Below are positions 8,872 to 16,866 of a stretch of 64,000 bases of DNA, piece after piece (the stretch's first letter is position 1; every line of letters starts with the position of its first letter). The stretch comes from a bacterium (GTDB lineage Bacteria; Myxococcota_A; Bradymonadia; UBA7976; UBA1532): contig JAUHXC010000040.1 of the NCBI GenBank assembly GCA_030427205.1, positions 1 through 64,000 of the forward strand, given 5' to 3'. Both the position numbers and the translations under genes were made by a program. The notes beneath the pieces are model-generated. The model did no database searches. It saw only the letters and a list, made by a program, of their open reading frames with translations, and was not told the origin of the DNA.

Positions 8872-9702
8872 TCAGCGCGGATGAGTCGCTGACTCTCCGG
8901 TCGGGGCGGTCGGGCGGCCGAAGACGTACATGCCCACCGCCCGGCCGTCGGCGCCTTCGGCGGGGCCCACCTCCCAGGCGTAGTCGTCGGTCTCGAGCCC
9001 GGCGAGCAGCGCGCGCATGTCGGGCTCGTGGTAGATGCGGATGCCCGAGACCTGGCCGTCCCAGGCGTAGAGCAGCGGGATGATCGGGATGAGGTAGGTG
9101 AAGACGAGCTGCTGCCATGTCATCGGCCGCACGAGCGGGGTGAAGAGCAGGCACGACAGCGCGGTGAGCGGCAGCGAGATGGGCAGGGTCAGCCACCACA
9201 AGAGCCGCGGGATGCGGGTCTTGGAGGCCTCGTAGATGAAGAGCGGCTGCCGGGTCGCGACCGCCGAGGCCACGATGCGCCGGGCGACGTCTTCGGGCAT
9301 GTGGTGGAAGCAGTTGATCATCGTCTTGAGGCCCGGCGGCGCGTCGCCGATGTCGGTGGCGTCGACGGGCTCGGGGTGGTAGCGCAGGCCGGCGACCTGC
9401 CGATCGGCGAAGTGCTGCACCATCGCCGGGTTGGGGTAGAGGTCGCTCAGCGTGAGGTCGGCGGCGATGCCCTCGGCCCGCAGCGAATCGAGCACCGCGG
9501 GCATCGAGCCGCCCGAGCCCGATCCCATGTCGACGATGTGGGTCTCGCCGGTCTCGGCGAGGGCCTGCTTCACCCGGTGGGCGACGACCCGCTCGCCGCC
9601 GATGGCCCGCATGAAGACGACGATGACGTTGGTGCCGGCGGTGCGCAGCCAGCGCGGGCACCACGGCTGGTCTTCGATCTCGATGAGGTGCAGGCGGTGC
9701 AT
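8872..9702 (-). CDS. SAM-dependent methyltransferase, class I, membrane-associated
   Basis: 276 residues from ATG 9702 with GGAG upstream. IVDMGSGSGGSMPAVLDSL (about 51-69) is motif I of class I methyltransferases, and LTLSDLYPNP (about 79-88) gives the acidic end of strand 2. Two hydrophobic segments, LLWWLTLPISLPLTALSCLL and LVFTYLIPIIPLLYAW, sit in the middle of the C-terminal half, so the enzyme is probably membrane-bound. The substrate cannot be read from sequence; a lipid or isoprenoid would suit the membrane segments. First gene of the probable methyltransferase-HEAT-kinase unit. Confidence 0.8.
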   Translation of the reverse strand: MHRLHLIEIEDQPWCPRWLRTAGTNVIVVFMRAIGGERVVAHRVKQALAETGETHIVDMGSGSGGSMPAVLDSLRAEGIAADLTLSDLYPNPAMVQHFADRQVAGLRYHPEPVDATDIGDAPPGLKTMINCFHHMPEDVARRIVASAVATRQPLFIYEASKTRIPRLLWWLTLPISLPLTALSCLLFTPLVRPMTWQQLVFTYLIPIIPLLYAWDGQVSGIRIYHEPDMRALLAGLETDDYAWEVGPAEGADGRAVGMYVFGRPTAPTGESATHPR

Positions 9703-9758
9703 GGGCAGTCTCCGGTGTGTCGTGCCGCGCTGTGACGCCCACTCTACCGCATCGGCGC

Positions 9759-11033
9759 TCAGCCGACCCGCTCGAGCACGGCGCCCGCGCCGAGGCCGCC
9801 GGCGGCGCAGATGCCGAGCGCCGCGGTCTCTTTGTCGGCGAGCACCAGCTCGTTGACCATGGTGGTGACCATGCGCGCGCCCGTCGCGCCGAAGGGGTGG
9901 CCCAGCGCGACCGAGCCGCCGTGCACGTTGAGCTTGGCGTCGTCCAGCTCGCCGAGGCCCCGGTCGCGGCCGAGGCGCGCCTTGGCGAAGGCGTCGGACG
10001 ACATCATCTTGAGCACGCACAGCACCTGGGCGGCGAAGGCCTCGTGCAGATCGACGAGATCGACGTCGGCGAAGCTGCTCATGCCCGCCTTCTGCATCGC
10101 GAGCGGCATGGCGATGGCCGGGCCCATCAGCAGCTGGTCGGCGGGGTCGACGCCGACGTACTTCCACGAGCGGAACGCGGCCTTGGGCGCGTAACCCAGC
10201 GCCTTGGCCTTCTCTTCGCTCATCAGCAGCACCGCCGCGGCGCCGTCGGTCAGCGGGCTCGAGTTGCCGGCGGTCAGCGTGCCGTCCTTGGCGAAGACCG
10301 GCCGCAGCTTGCTCAGCTTGTCGGCGCCGGTATCGGGCCGCACGAGGGTGTCGGCGTAGACCTCGCCCACCGCGGTCACCTCGTCGTCGAAGCGCCCCGA
10401 CTGCATCGCGGCGGCCGCGCGGTGGTGGCTGCGGGCGGCGAAGGCGTCCTGGGACTGCCGGCTGATCTCGTTGCGCACCGCCATGCGCTCGGCGGCCTCG
10501 CCCATCACCTCGCCGGTGGTGCGCTCGGCGATGCGCGGGATGGTCGGCAGGATGTCGGTGAACGGCGCGAGCTTCATCGCCGCCGAGAGCATGTCACCGG
10601 GGCTCGACTTGCCGCCCATCATCACCGGGCCCAGCGCGCGCACGACCTTCTGCGGCACCTTGAGCTCGGCGTTGCTCGTCGAGTCGCCGCCGCCGGCGAT
10701 GGCCACGTCGTACTCGCCGCGCTCGATGGCGGCGGCGGCCAGGGTCACCGCCTGCAGCCCGGTGGCGCAGGCCCGGGTGCAGGTCATCGCCTCGACGCTC
10801 GCCGGCAGGCCCAGGTCGAGGGCGATCTCGCGGCCGACGTTGGGCGCCGCCGACGGCAGGATGACCCCGCCCCAGACGATCGCGTCCAGCTCGGTGCGCG
10901 AGACGTCGTAGCGGTCGATGAGCGCCCCGGTGGCGGCCACGCCGAGGTCGATCGCGTCGAGGGCGAGGAACTGCTTGAAGGCTTTGACGAACGGGGTGCG
11001 CACGCCCCCCACGATCACGGCTCGGCGGCCCAT
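9759..11033 (-). CDS. fadI: Acetyl-CoA C-acyltransferase (FadI-type thiolase)
   Basis: 424 residues, the usual thiolase length. ATG 11033 is preceded by AAGGAGGAG; the open frame continues upstream without support. It has the nucleophile region TCTRACATGLQAV, VDLHEAFAAQ, the FadI-like block LNVHGGSVALGHPFGATGAR (His) and the second Cys in CAAGGLGAGAVLE. PNVGREIAL and LLMGPA are more like FadI than like PhaA/AtoB. It carries out the last step of beta-oxidation, 3-ketoacyl-CoA thiolysis, or the reverse condensation. No FadJ partner is adjacent; MaoC and FabG homologues lie 3-5 kb away on the same strand and could serve the same pathway. Confidence 0.92.
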   Translation of the reverse strand: MGRRAVIVGGVRTPFVKAFKQFLALDAIDLGVAATGALIDRYDVSRTELDAIVWGGVILPSAAPNVGREIALDLGLPASVEAMTCTRACATGLQAVTLAAAAIERGEYDVAIAGGGDSTSNAELKVPQKVVRALGPVMMGGKSSPGDMLSAAMKLAPFTDILPTIPRIAERTTGEVMGEAAERMAVRNEISRQSQDAFAARSHHRAAAAMQSGRFDDEVTAVGEVYADTLVRPDTGADKLSKLRPVFAKDGTLTAGNSSPLTDGAAAVLLMSEEKAKALGYAPKAAFRSWKYVGVDPADQLLMGPAIAMPLAMQKAGMSSFADVDLVDLHEAFAAQVLCVLKMMSSDAFAKARLGRDRGLGELDDAKLNVHGGSVALGHPFGATGARMVTTMVNELVLADKETAALGICAAGGLGAGAVLERVG

Positions 11034-11326
11034 GGACTCCTCCTTGACGCGCTGCGTCGATACGGTGCCCCAGGGGCTTAGCACGGGCGCGTCGGCCCTG
11101 TCATCACCGGTCTGAACCGCGGTTCATTTTCGGGGGCGCCGCGGGCCGGCGGCGGGGCGGGATCGGCCGCGCGGGTGATGGTTGGGGCGAAATGCCTCGC
11201 CGCGGGGCGTCGAATGGGCCCGAGGATCGCCCGAAACCGCCGTATAGCCGGTGCGCAGCCCCGAAACGGGCACGTGGCATGGCCATTGCTCGTACGGGAG
11301 CCGACACCAGACCGGAGACCCCCGAC

Positions 11327-11743
11327 GTGAGCCCCATGCCGCCCCGCAGCCTGTCCGACCAGATCGGCACCTCCATCGACGCCGCCGCCGCCTTGATGCG
11401 CAGCGAGATCCGGCTGGCCCGGGCCGAGATGCGTCAGGGTCTGCGCGAGGCGCGGCGCGGCATCGTCGGCGTCGTGATCGGCGTGCTGCTGCTGCTCGTC
11501 GGCCTGCTCGCCGCGGCGGGCGCCGCGATCGCCGGCCTGAGCCTGATCTGGCCGGTCTGGATGGCCGCCGCGGTCGTCGCCGGCGGCGCGCTGCTGATCG
11601 GCGGCGCGCTCGTCGCGCTCGGCAGCGCGCGCATCGGCCGGATCACCCCCGAGCAGACGCTGCGCGAGGCGCGGGCCACGATCGATGCGTTCGATCCCCG
11701 CCGCCCGTCGAACCGATACACCAGCCCCCAGGAGCACCCATGA
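11327..11743 (+). CDS. Holin-X/phage-holin-like family membrane protein (PF07332 type)
   Basis: 138 residues from GTG 11327 (GGAG ten bases upstream); ATG 11336 and ATG 11279 are alternatives. An amphipathic N-terminal helix, SDQIGTSIDAAAALMRSEIR, is followed by two close transmembrane helices, VVIGVLLLLVGLLAAAGAAI and MAAAVVAGGALLIGGALVAL, the pattern of the Actinobacterial Holin-X superfamily. These are cell-envelope proteins that are generally not phage holins. The stop overlaps the next gene by 4 bp. This pairing with a DUF3618 protein is common in envelope or stress clusters. Confidence 0.75.
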   Translation: MSPMPPRSLSDQIGTSIDAAAALMRSEIRLARAEMRQGLREARRGIVGVVIGVLLLLVGLLAAAGAAIAGLSLIWPVWMAAAVVAGGALLIGGALVALGSARIGRITPEQTLREARATIDAFDPRRPSNRYTSPQEHP

Positions 11744-12522
11744 CATCGCCCACTTCCGAAGCCGCCCACGCCGTGCACGAGGCCCGCGCCCGCCTGCGCG
11801 CCTCGCTCGACGCGCTGAGCGATCACCTCTCGCCGGGCGGCGCGCTCGATCTGGCGCGGTCGATCATCGAAGACCAGGAGGCGCGGCAGAGCGCCGCCGA
11901 CTTCGTCAAGCGCAACCCGGTGCCCACGGCGCTGGCGGCCACCGGCCTGGCGTGGATGGGCTACAAGCTGCTCAGCGGCGATCGTGACCTGGCCGATCCG
12001 GCGCGCGATCCGGGGCTGACCGAGGTGGAGGGGCGCCCCGTCGTGCCGCGGCGTCCGGCGGCGTCGGCCCGGGCGACCGCGCCGGTGGCTCCGGTGGGCG
12101 CGCCCGAGCCGGTGCCCGGCCGGCAGGATGTGCCGCGTACGCCCGATCCGACGCTGGCCGGTCCGACGTCGGCCGGTCCGACGCTGGCCGGCCCGACGCT
12201 GCCCCATCCGACGCAGACGGGCGCGCCGGCGGTGGAGTCGTCGGGCGCCGATCGGGCGCTGGCCAAGGCCCGCGGCGTGCGGCGCACGTTCGCGCGCCAC
12301 CCGCTGCTCTACGGGGTCGTGGGGCTCTTGACCGGCGCGGTGGTCGGCGTGATCGCCGCCCTGCGCGGCGGTCGCGACGACGCGGTCGAGGGTCCGGCCG
12401 ACCCGCACGCAGCGCCCGAGGTGCCGATGCGCGGGGTCGCCGCCGATGAGCAGCGCGCGCCGGGCAACGGGGTCTACCGTCGCCCGCCGGCGCCCGATGA
12501 CCTGCACGCCCACGCCAACTGA
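11740..12522 (+). CDS. DUF3618-type membrane-associated protein
   Basis: 260 residues, ATG overlapping the upstream stop (ATGA) with GGAG at 11731. The N-terminal part, AHAVHEARARLRASLDALSD then LSPGGALDLARSIIEDQ, matches the helical start of DUF3618 proteins. VPTALAATGLAWMGYKLL (about residues 61-78) is a short membrane or membrane-associating segment. A Pro/Ala/Thr-rich linker with repeated AGPTL units follows (about 120-165), then a second hydrophobic helix, LLYGVVGLLTGAVVGVIAAL, and a polar tail. Together with the holin-X-like gene and the transporter downstream it forms a plus-strand membrane operon. Role unknown. Confidence 0.75.
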   Translation: MTSPTSEAAHAVHEARARLRASLDALSDHLSPGGALDLARSIIEDQEARQSAADFVKRNPVPTALAATGLAWMGYKLLSGDRDLADPARDPGLTEVEGRPVVPRRPAASARATAPVAPVGAPEPVPGRQDVPRTPDPTLAGPTSAGPTLAGPTLPHPTQTGAPAVESSGADRALAKARGVRRTFARHPLLYGVVGLLTGAVVGVIAALRGGRDDAVEGPADPHAAPEVPMRGVAADEQRAPGNGVYRRPPAPDDLHAHAN

Positions 12523-12527
12523 CGTCG

Positions 12528-13673
12528 ATGCCCGAGCACAAACCCCTGCGCTCGCGGGCGCCGTCGATCTCCACCGACCACCTGATCCGGGTGCAGACCA
12601 CCTGTCTGCTCGTGATCGCCGGGGGCATCGCCGCCGCGGCGCTCTATCTGCTGCAGCCGGTGATGATCCCGCTGGCGCTGGCGCTCGTCACCGCCTACGC
12701 CCTCGCGCCGGGGGTCGACTTCCTCACCGATCGCTGCCACATTCCGCGCATGTTCAGCGTCATGCTGGCCCTGGCGGTCGTCGCCGGGTTCTTCGGCGGC
12801 ATCGGCTACTTCGTCGGCGACTCCATCGACGCGGTGGTCGACAGCAGCGACGCCTACGAGCAGGCGCTGATCGGCCTCGGCCGCGACCTGGGCATCCCGC
12901 TCCAGTCGGGCGATCTGGCCATCGACCAGTCGGCGCTGACCGGCAGCGGGTGGAAGGTCGAGCTGTGGCGCTATGCCGCCGACGCGCCCATCGGGCAGTG
13001 GGCCGGCAGCCTCGCCGACGGGCTCTTCGGCATGGTCACCACCCTGGGGCTGGTCATCGTCTTCGCGCTCTTCATGCTCGTCAACGACGCCGAGCCGCGC
13101 TTCCACTCGCTGCGCGCCCGCGTCGCCCGGCGGGTCAAGCGCTACCTGGCGGTGAAGTTTTTGCTGTCGCTGGTGACCGGCGTGCTCGTCGGCGTCTCGC
13201 TGGCGGTGATCGGCATCGACCTCGCCTTCCTCGTCGGCGTGCTGACCTTCGCGCTGAACTTCATCCCCAACGTGGGGCCGCTCATCGCCATCGCGCTGCC
13301 GCTGCCGCTGGCCTTCCTGGCCGACGATCCGGGTCAGACGCTGCTGCTGGTGCTGCTGATCCCGGGGCTGGTGCAGTTCCTCATCGGCAACATCATCGAG
13401 CCGCGCTATCTGGGCCACGAGCTGCGCCTGCACCCGGTCAGCGTGCTGGCGGCGCTGGTCTTCTGGGGCATGCTGTGGGGGGTGCCCGGCCTGCTGCTGG
13501 CGGTGCCGCTGACCACGGCGGTGCACATCGCGGCCGGCGAGACCGAGCTGACCCGGCCGATCGCCGATCTGCTCTCGGGGCGTTTTCTGCACCCCGACCG
13601 GCCCGAGCCGCCGCCGACGATGCCGCCGCAGCCGGCCATCGAGCCGCGCAAGCGGGTCGCCGAGACCGGCTGA
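12528..13673 (+). CDS. AI-2E family transporter / PerM-like permease
   Basis: 381 residues. ATG 12528 is 5 bp after the previous stop, without a strong ribosome site, suggesting coupled translation. The arrangement is typical of the AI-2E exporter family: two N-terminal helices (LVIAGGIAAAALYLLQPVMI, MIPLALALVTAYALAPGV), a third near residue 80, a long soluble stretch, then a helix cluster with FIPNVGPLIAIALPLPLAFL and the signature GNIIEPRYLGHELRLHPV followed by LLLAVPLTTA. Members include the TqsA quorum-signal exporter and Na+/H+ antiporters, so the substrate is open. Confidence 0.9.
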   Translation: MPEHKPLRSRAPSISTDHLIRVQTTCLLVIAGGIAAAALYLLQPVMIPLALALVTAYALAPGVDFLTDRCHIPRMFSVMLALAVVAGFFGGIGYFVGDSIDAVVDSSDAYEQALIGLGRDLGIPLQSGDLAIDQSALTGSGWKVELWRYAADAPIGQWAGSLADGLFGMVTTLGLVIVFALFMLVNDAEPRFHSLRARVARRVKRYLAVKFLLSLVTGVLVGVSLAVIGIDLAFLVGVLTFALNFIPNVGPLIAIALPLPLAFLADDPGQTLLLVLLIPGLVQFLIGNIIEPRYLGHELRLHPVSVLAALVFWGMLWGVPGLLLAVPLTTAVHIAAGETELTRPIADLLSGRFLHPDRPEPPPTMPPQPAIEPRKRVAETG

Positions 13674-13679
13674 CAGGCC

Positions 13680-15110
13680 TCAGGCGCCGATGAACATGCC
13701 GCCGCAGGCCCGGAAGACCTCGCCGGTGAGGCCCGCCGAGCCGGGCGTCGACAGGAAGGTGATCAGCTCGGCGACGTCGACCGGCAGCCCGCCCTGGCCC
13801 AGCGCCGACATGCGCCGACCGGCCTCGCGGGTCACCGCGGGGATCGCCGCGGTCAATCGGGTCTCGATGAAGCCGGGGGCCACCGCGTTGAGGGTGATGC
13901 CGCGCTTCGACAGGCTCGGCGCCAGCGTGCGCACATAGCCCACCAGCCCGGCCTTGCTCGCCGCGTAGTTGGTCTGGCCCACGTTGCCGGCGAGCCCGGC
14001 GACGCTCGAGAGGCAGACGATGCGGCCCTCGTCGCGCAGCACGTCGTCGACCAGCGCCCCGTTGATGCGGGTGACCGCGCCCAGGTTGACGTCGACCGCC
14101 TGGTCCCACCACTCGGGCTTCATGCGGGCGAGCGTCTTGTCGCGGGTGATGCCGGCGTTGTGGATGACGATGTCGACCCCGCCGAGCTGCTCGAGCAGCG
14201 CCTGCTTGATGCGTGCCGGCGCGTCGTCGCCGGTGATGTCGACCATCAGCGGGCGCCCGCCCACCTTCTGCGCGATCTTGCCGCACAGCTCCTCGTCCCC
14301 CGGCCGATCGAGGCAGACCACCGTGGCGCCTTCGCCGGCGAGCACCTCGGCCGTCGCCGCGCCGATGCCGCGGGCCGCGCCGGTGACGAGGGCCACCTTG
14401 CCGTCGAGCGGCTTGACCCACTGCGGCTCGATCTTCGAGCGCAGCGAGGCGCCGAGTTGGAAGGGCTGGCCGGTGATGAACGCCGAGCGCTCCGACAAGA
14501 GGAAGCGCAGCACGCCGGGCAGGTACTTCTCGGCGCGGCCGCCGACGAAGACGGCGTTGGCGGTGGCGCCCTTACGCCCGATCTCGCGGGCGACGCTGCG
14601 GATGAAGCCGTCCACCGCCGCCCGGGCCGCCGCCTCGAGGGGGTCCTTGGCCTTGTCGGCGGGGCGGGCGATCACGATCACCCGGCCGCAGGCCCGCAGG
14701 CGGGGCAGCCAGGCGTTGAAGAAGTCGTACAGCCCGCGCAGGTCTTCGGGGGTCTTGAAGTTCGAGGCGTCGAAGACGAGCCCGTGGGCCTTGAAGCCAT
14801 CGGGCGCGTCGGCGTGCAGCGTCGCCGGCCGGCCATAGGCCTCGGCCGCCGCCTGCCAGTCGGACGGGATCTCCGCCGGGCCCACCAGGTGCGGATCGGC
14901 GCCGGCCTCGGCCAGCGTCGTCGCCAGCACGCCGTCGACCACGCCGTCGCCGGCCGAGTGTACGACGACCGCGCGGCTCTCGAGCGGGCGGGCGACCCGC
15001 GGGCCGGCCGGGCGGGCCAGCTTCTGCGGGGTGGGGATGGGCAGGCCGAGCTGCTTGACCGCCTGCTTGAACCAGGGGTTGGCGCTCAGATCGACGAGCA
15101 GATCACTCAT
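13680..15110 (-). CDS. fabG: 3-oxoacyl-ACP reductase, high-molecular-weight FabG type
   Basis: 476 residues, nearly twice a normal FabG, as in the HMwFabG/FabG4 group with an N-terminal flavodoxin-like domain (about 1-215) and a C-terminal SDR domain (about 220-476). The SDR domain shows TGAARGIGAATAEVLA for the cofactor, DRPGDEE after strand 2, NAGITRDKTLARM, catalytic Ser in LSSVAGLAGNVGQ, and YAASKAG (Tyr/Lys). It reduces 3-oxoacyl thioesters with NAD(P)H. The gene overlaps the end of the MaoC gene by 8 bp, so the hydratase and reductase are co-expressed. It converges on the AI-2E gene with a 6-bp gap. Confidence 0.92.
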   Translation of the reverse strand: MSDLLVDLSANPWFKQAVKQLGLPIPTPQKLARPAGPRVARPLESRAVVVHSAGDGVVDGVLATTLAEAGADPHLVGPAEIPSDWQAAAEAYGRPATLHADAPDGFKAHGLVFDASNFKTPEDLRGLYDFFNAWLPRLRACGRVIVIARPADKAKDPLEAAARAAVDGFIRSVAREIGRKGATANAVFVGGRAEKYLPGVLRFLLSERSAFITGQPFQLGASLRSKIEPQWVKPLDGKVALVTGAARGIGAATAEVLAGEGATVVCLDRPGDEELCGKIAQKVGGRPLMVDITGDDAPARIKQALLEQLGGVDIVIHNAGITRDKTLARMKPEWWDQAVDVNLGAVTRINGALVDDVLRDEGRIVCLSSVAGLAGNVGQTNYAASKAGLVGYVRTLAPSLSKRGITLNAVAPGFIETRLTAAIPAVTREAGRRMSALGQGGLPVDVAELITFLSTPGSAGLTGEVFRACGGMFIGA

Positions 15111-16041
15111 GGGGAGGCTCCGCGGTGAGGGGGGTGAAGGATCCGGTGAGGTAGGCCGGCGCGCCGGGCGCCGGGCCCACGAAGAAGTCGGTGCCGTGCA
15201 CGAAGACGCCCACCTTCGCCGGCAGCTTGAGCGGCCGGGTGAAGCGCACCTCGAAGCTCTGCGGCCAGTGGATGTCGCCGGCCCACAGCCCGCGGCGCAG
15301 GCGCTCGATCGCGAGGGCCATGGTGCCGAAGCCGTGCAGGATGGTGCGCCCGAAGCCCGCCGCGACGGCGTAGGGCTTGAGCCAGTGGATCGGGTTGAAG
15401 TCGCCGGTGAGGCAGGCGAAGGCCATGCCGTCGTCGGGGGTCAGCCGGCGCGTGCCCAGCGGCCGCGCGTCGGGGTGCACCAGCGGCCGGGCCTTCCTGG
15501 GCCGCTTGCTCTTGCCGCTGGTGTCGCTCTTGTCGCCCTTGCCGCCGCCCAGCGGGATGAAGGCGTACATCTGTGCCTCGAGCGCCACGGTGCCGTCGGG
15601 CAGCGCCGTCGTCAGCCGCTGGGTCAAGATGGCGCGCTTGCCGTTGTCGTCGATGTCGGTCAACTGCGCCGAGACGTGCAGCGGCGAGTCCATCGGGATC
15701 GGCGCCTTGAGGTCGAGCCGGCACCCGCCGTTGAGCACCTTGGCGATGGGATAGCTGATGCCTTCGAGCGTGCGCCCCTGCAGCGGGAAGCACCACTGCG
15801 GGAAGAGGTGATGCGGCACGTTGCGCTTCCACATCGCGGGGTCGCCGCCGGCCCAGCGCACGTAGTCCCGCACCATCTGCCGATCGCGCGGCGGCAGGAC
15901 GGCGGTCGCCTCGGGGCCGGGCAGCTCACGCAGCGGCGGCGGGCCGATGCCCAGCTTCTGCGCCGCCGCGGCCCAGGCGACGCGCCCCAGGCCGGCGATC
16001 ACCGGGCCCTGATGGCGGATATGACCGTAAGGCGCGCCCAT
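15103..16041 (-). CDS. MaoC-like enoyl-acyl hydratase (double hot-dog)
   Basis: 312 residues from ATG 16041, with AGGAGG just upstream; the frame is open to 16080. The hydratase-2 motif, DFNPIHWLKPYAVAAGFGRT then ILHGFGTMA, lies near residues 215-245 with the Asp and His of the R-specific hydratase catalytic site. The N-terminal half lacks this motif and is probably the non-catalytic hot-dog. A Lys/Gly/Ser-rich loop (GGGKGDKSDTSGKSKRPRK) joins the halves. It hydrates or dehydrates (R)-3-hydroxyacyl thioesters. Operonic with the downstream fabG (8-bp overlap), which supports a fatty-acid or polyketide role. Confidence 0.9.
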   Translation of the reverse strand: MGAPYGHIRHQGPVIAGLGRVAWAAAAQKLGIGPPPLRELPGPEATAVLPPRDRQMVRDYVRWAGGDPAMWKRNVPHHLFPQWCFPLQGRTLEGISYPIAKVLNGGCRLDLKAPIPMDSPLHVSAQLTDIDDNGKRAILTQRLTTALPDGTVALEAQMYAFIPLGGGKGDKSDTSGKSKRPRKARPLVHPDARPLGTRRLTPDDGMAFACLTGDFNPIHWLKPYAVAAGFGRTILHGFGTMALAIERLRRGLWAGDIHWPQSFEVRFTRPLKLPAKVGVFVHGTDFFVGPAPGAPAYLTGSFTPLTAEPPHE

Positions 16042-16128
16042 GTCGACCTCCTGCTCGCCGGAGCGAGCGTACAGCTGCACGCGGCGGCATAGCGCGTCTG
16101 ACGCGCCGCGTCAACGAGTCCGCGGCGT

Positions 16129-16845
16129 GAGGTCGCCGCCGACATGCGCGCCCCGACCGGCCGCCGCGGCGACTTTGCCGCCGCCTCTCGCCGCCCGACC
16201 ACCGCCGCCGCTGACTCTGCCGGCGTATTCTGCGCCCCGACCACCGCCTGCGGCGACTTTGCCGGCGTCATACGCGCCTCGACCACCACCCTCGGCGACT
16301 TTGCCGCCGTCATCCGCGCCTCGACCACCGCCCGCGGCGACTTTGCCGCCCACATCCGCGCCATGACCGCCGCTCTCGGCGACCTCGCCGCCGACGAACG
16401 CGGGTGCACCACCCCGGGTCGGGCAACTCGCCCGCGATATCCGCGCCATGCCCGCAGTCCGCGGCGACCTCGCCGCCGACGAACGCGGGTGCACCGCGCC
16501 GCCTCGGGCAAGTTGCCGGCGACGTGCGCGCCCCGACCCCATCGGCCGGGCAACTTGCCGGCGACATGCGCGCCCCGACCACCCCCGCCGGGGCAAGTCG
16601 CCGGCGACATGCGCGCCCCGACCACCCCCGCCGGGGCAAGTCGCCGGCGACATGCGCGCCCCCACCTCATCGCCCGGGCAAGTCGCCGGCGACATCCGCG
16701 CCCCGACCGGCACCGCTCGGGCAAGTCGCCGCCGACATGCGTGCCCTCACCCCATCGCCCGGACAAGCCCCGGCGATGACCCGGTCACCTGCCTCATGTC
16801 CGGGGCAAGCGAACGCCGCGCGCCCGCTCGGGACCATTCTCCGCC
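16129..16845. repeat. 42/43-bp tandem minisatellite array, about 17 units
   Basis: This 825-bp gap between genes is filled by a degenerate tandem repeat. A matching point in each unit falls at 16129, 16171, 16213, 16255, 16297, 16339, 16381, 16423, 16466, 16508, 16550, 16593, 16636, 16678, 16721, 16763 and 16805: strictly 42 bp on the left, mixed 42/43 bp on the right. Left units centre on GGCGACTTTGCCGCC, right units on GGGCAAGTCGCCGGCGACAT followed by GCGCGCCCCGACC. The two units around 16590-16670 are nearly identical. Frames are open on both strands only because the unit encodes 14 codons; the 43-bp steps break any single frame, so it is treated as non-coding. Confidence 0.85.
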
Positions 16846-16866
16846 GGCACGCTCGGCGCCCGGCGG

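Noticed and set aside
11327..11743. Phage holin pointing to a prophage
   Set aside because: The holin-X-like family is a chromosomal envelope protein; there are no phage structural, integrase or lysis genes nearby and it is coupled to a DUF3618 gene.
16144..16779. Plus-strand 211-residue and minus-strand 200-residue repeat proteins in the first array
   Set aside because: Openness follows from a 42-bp unit without stops. The 43-bp steps in the right half change frame, and no ribosome site or signal fits either frame.
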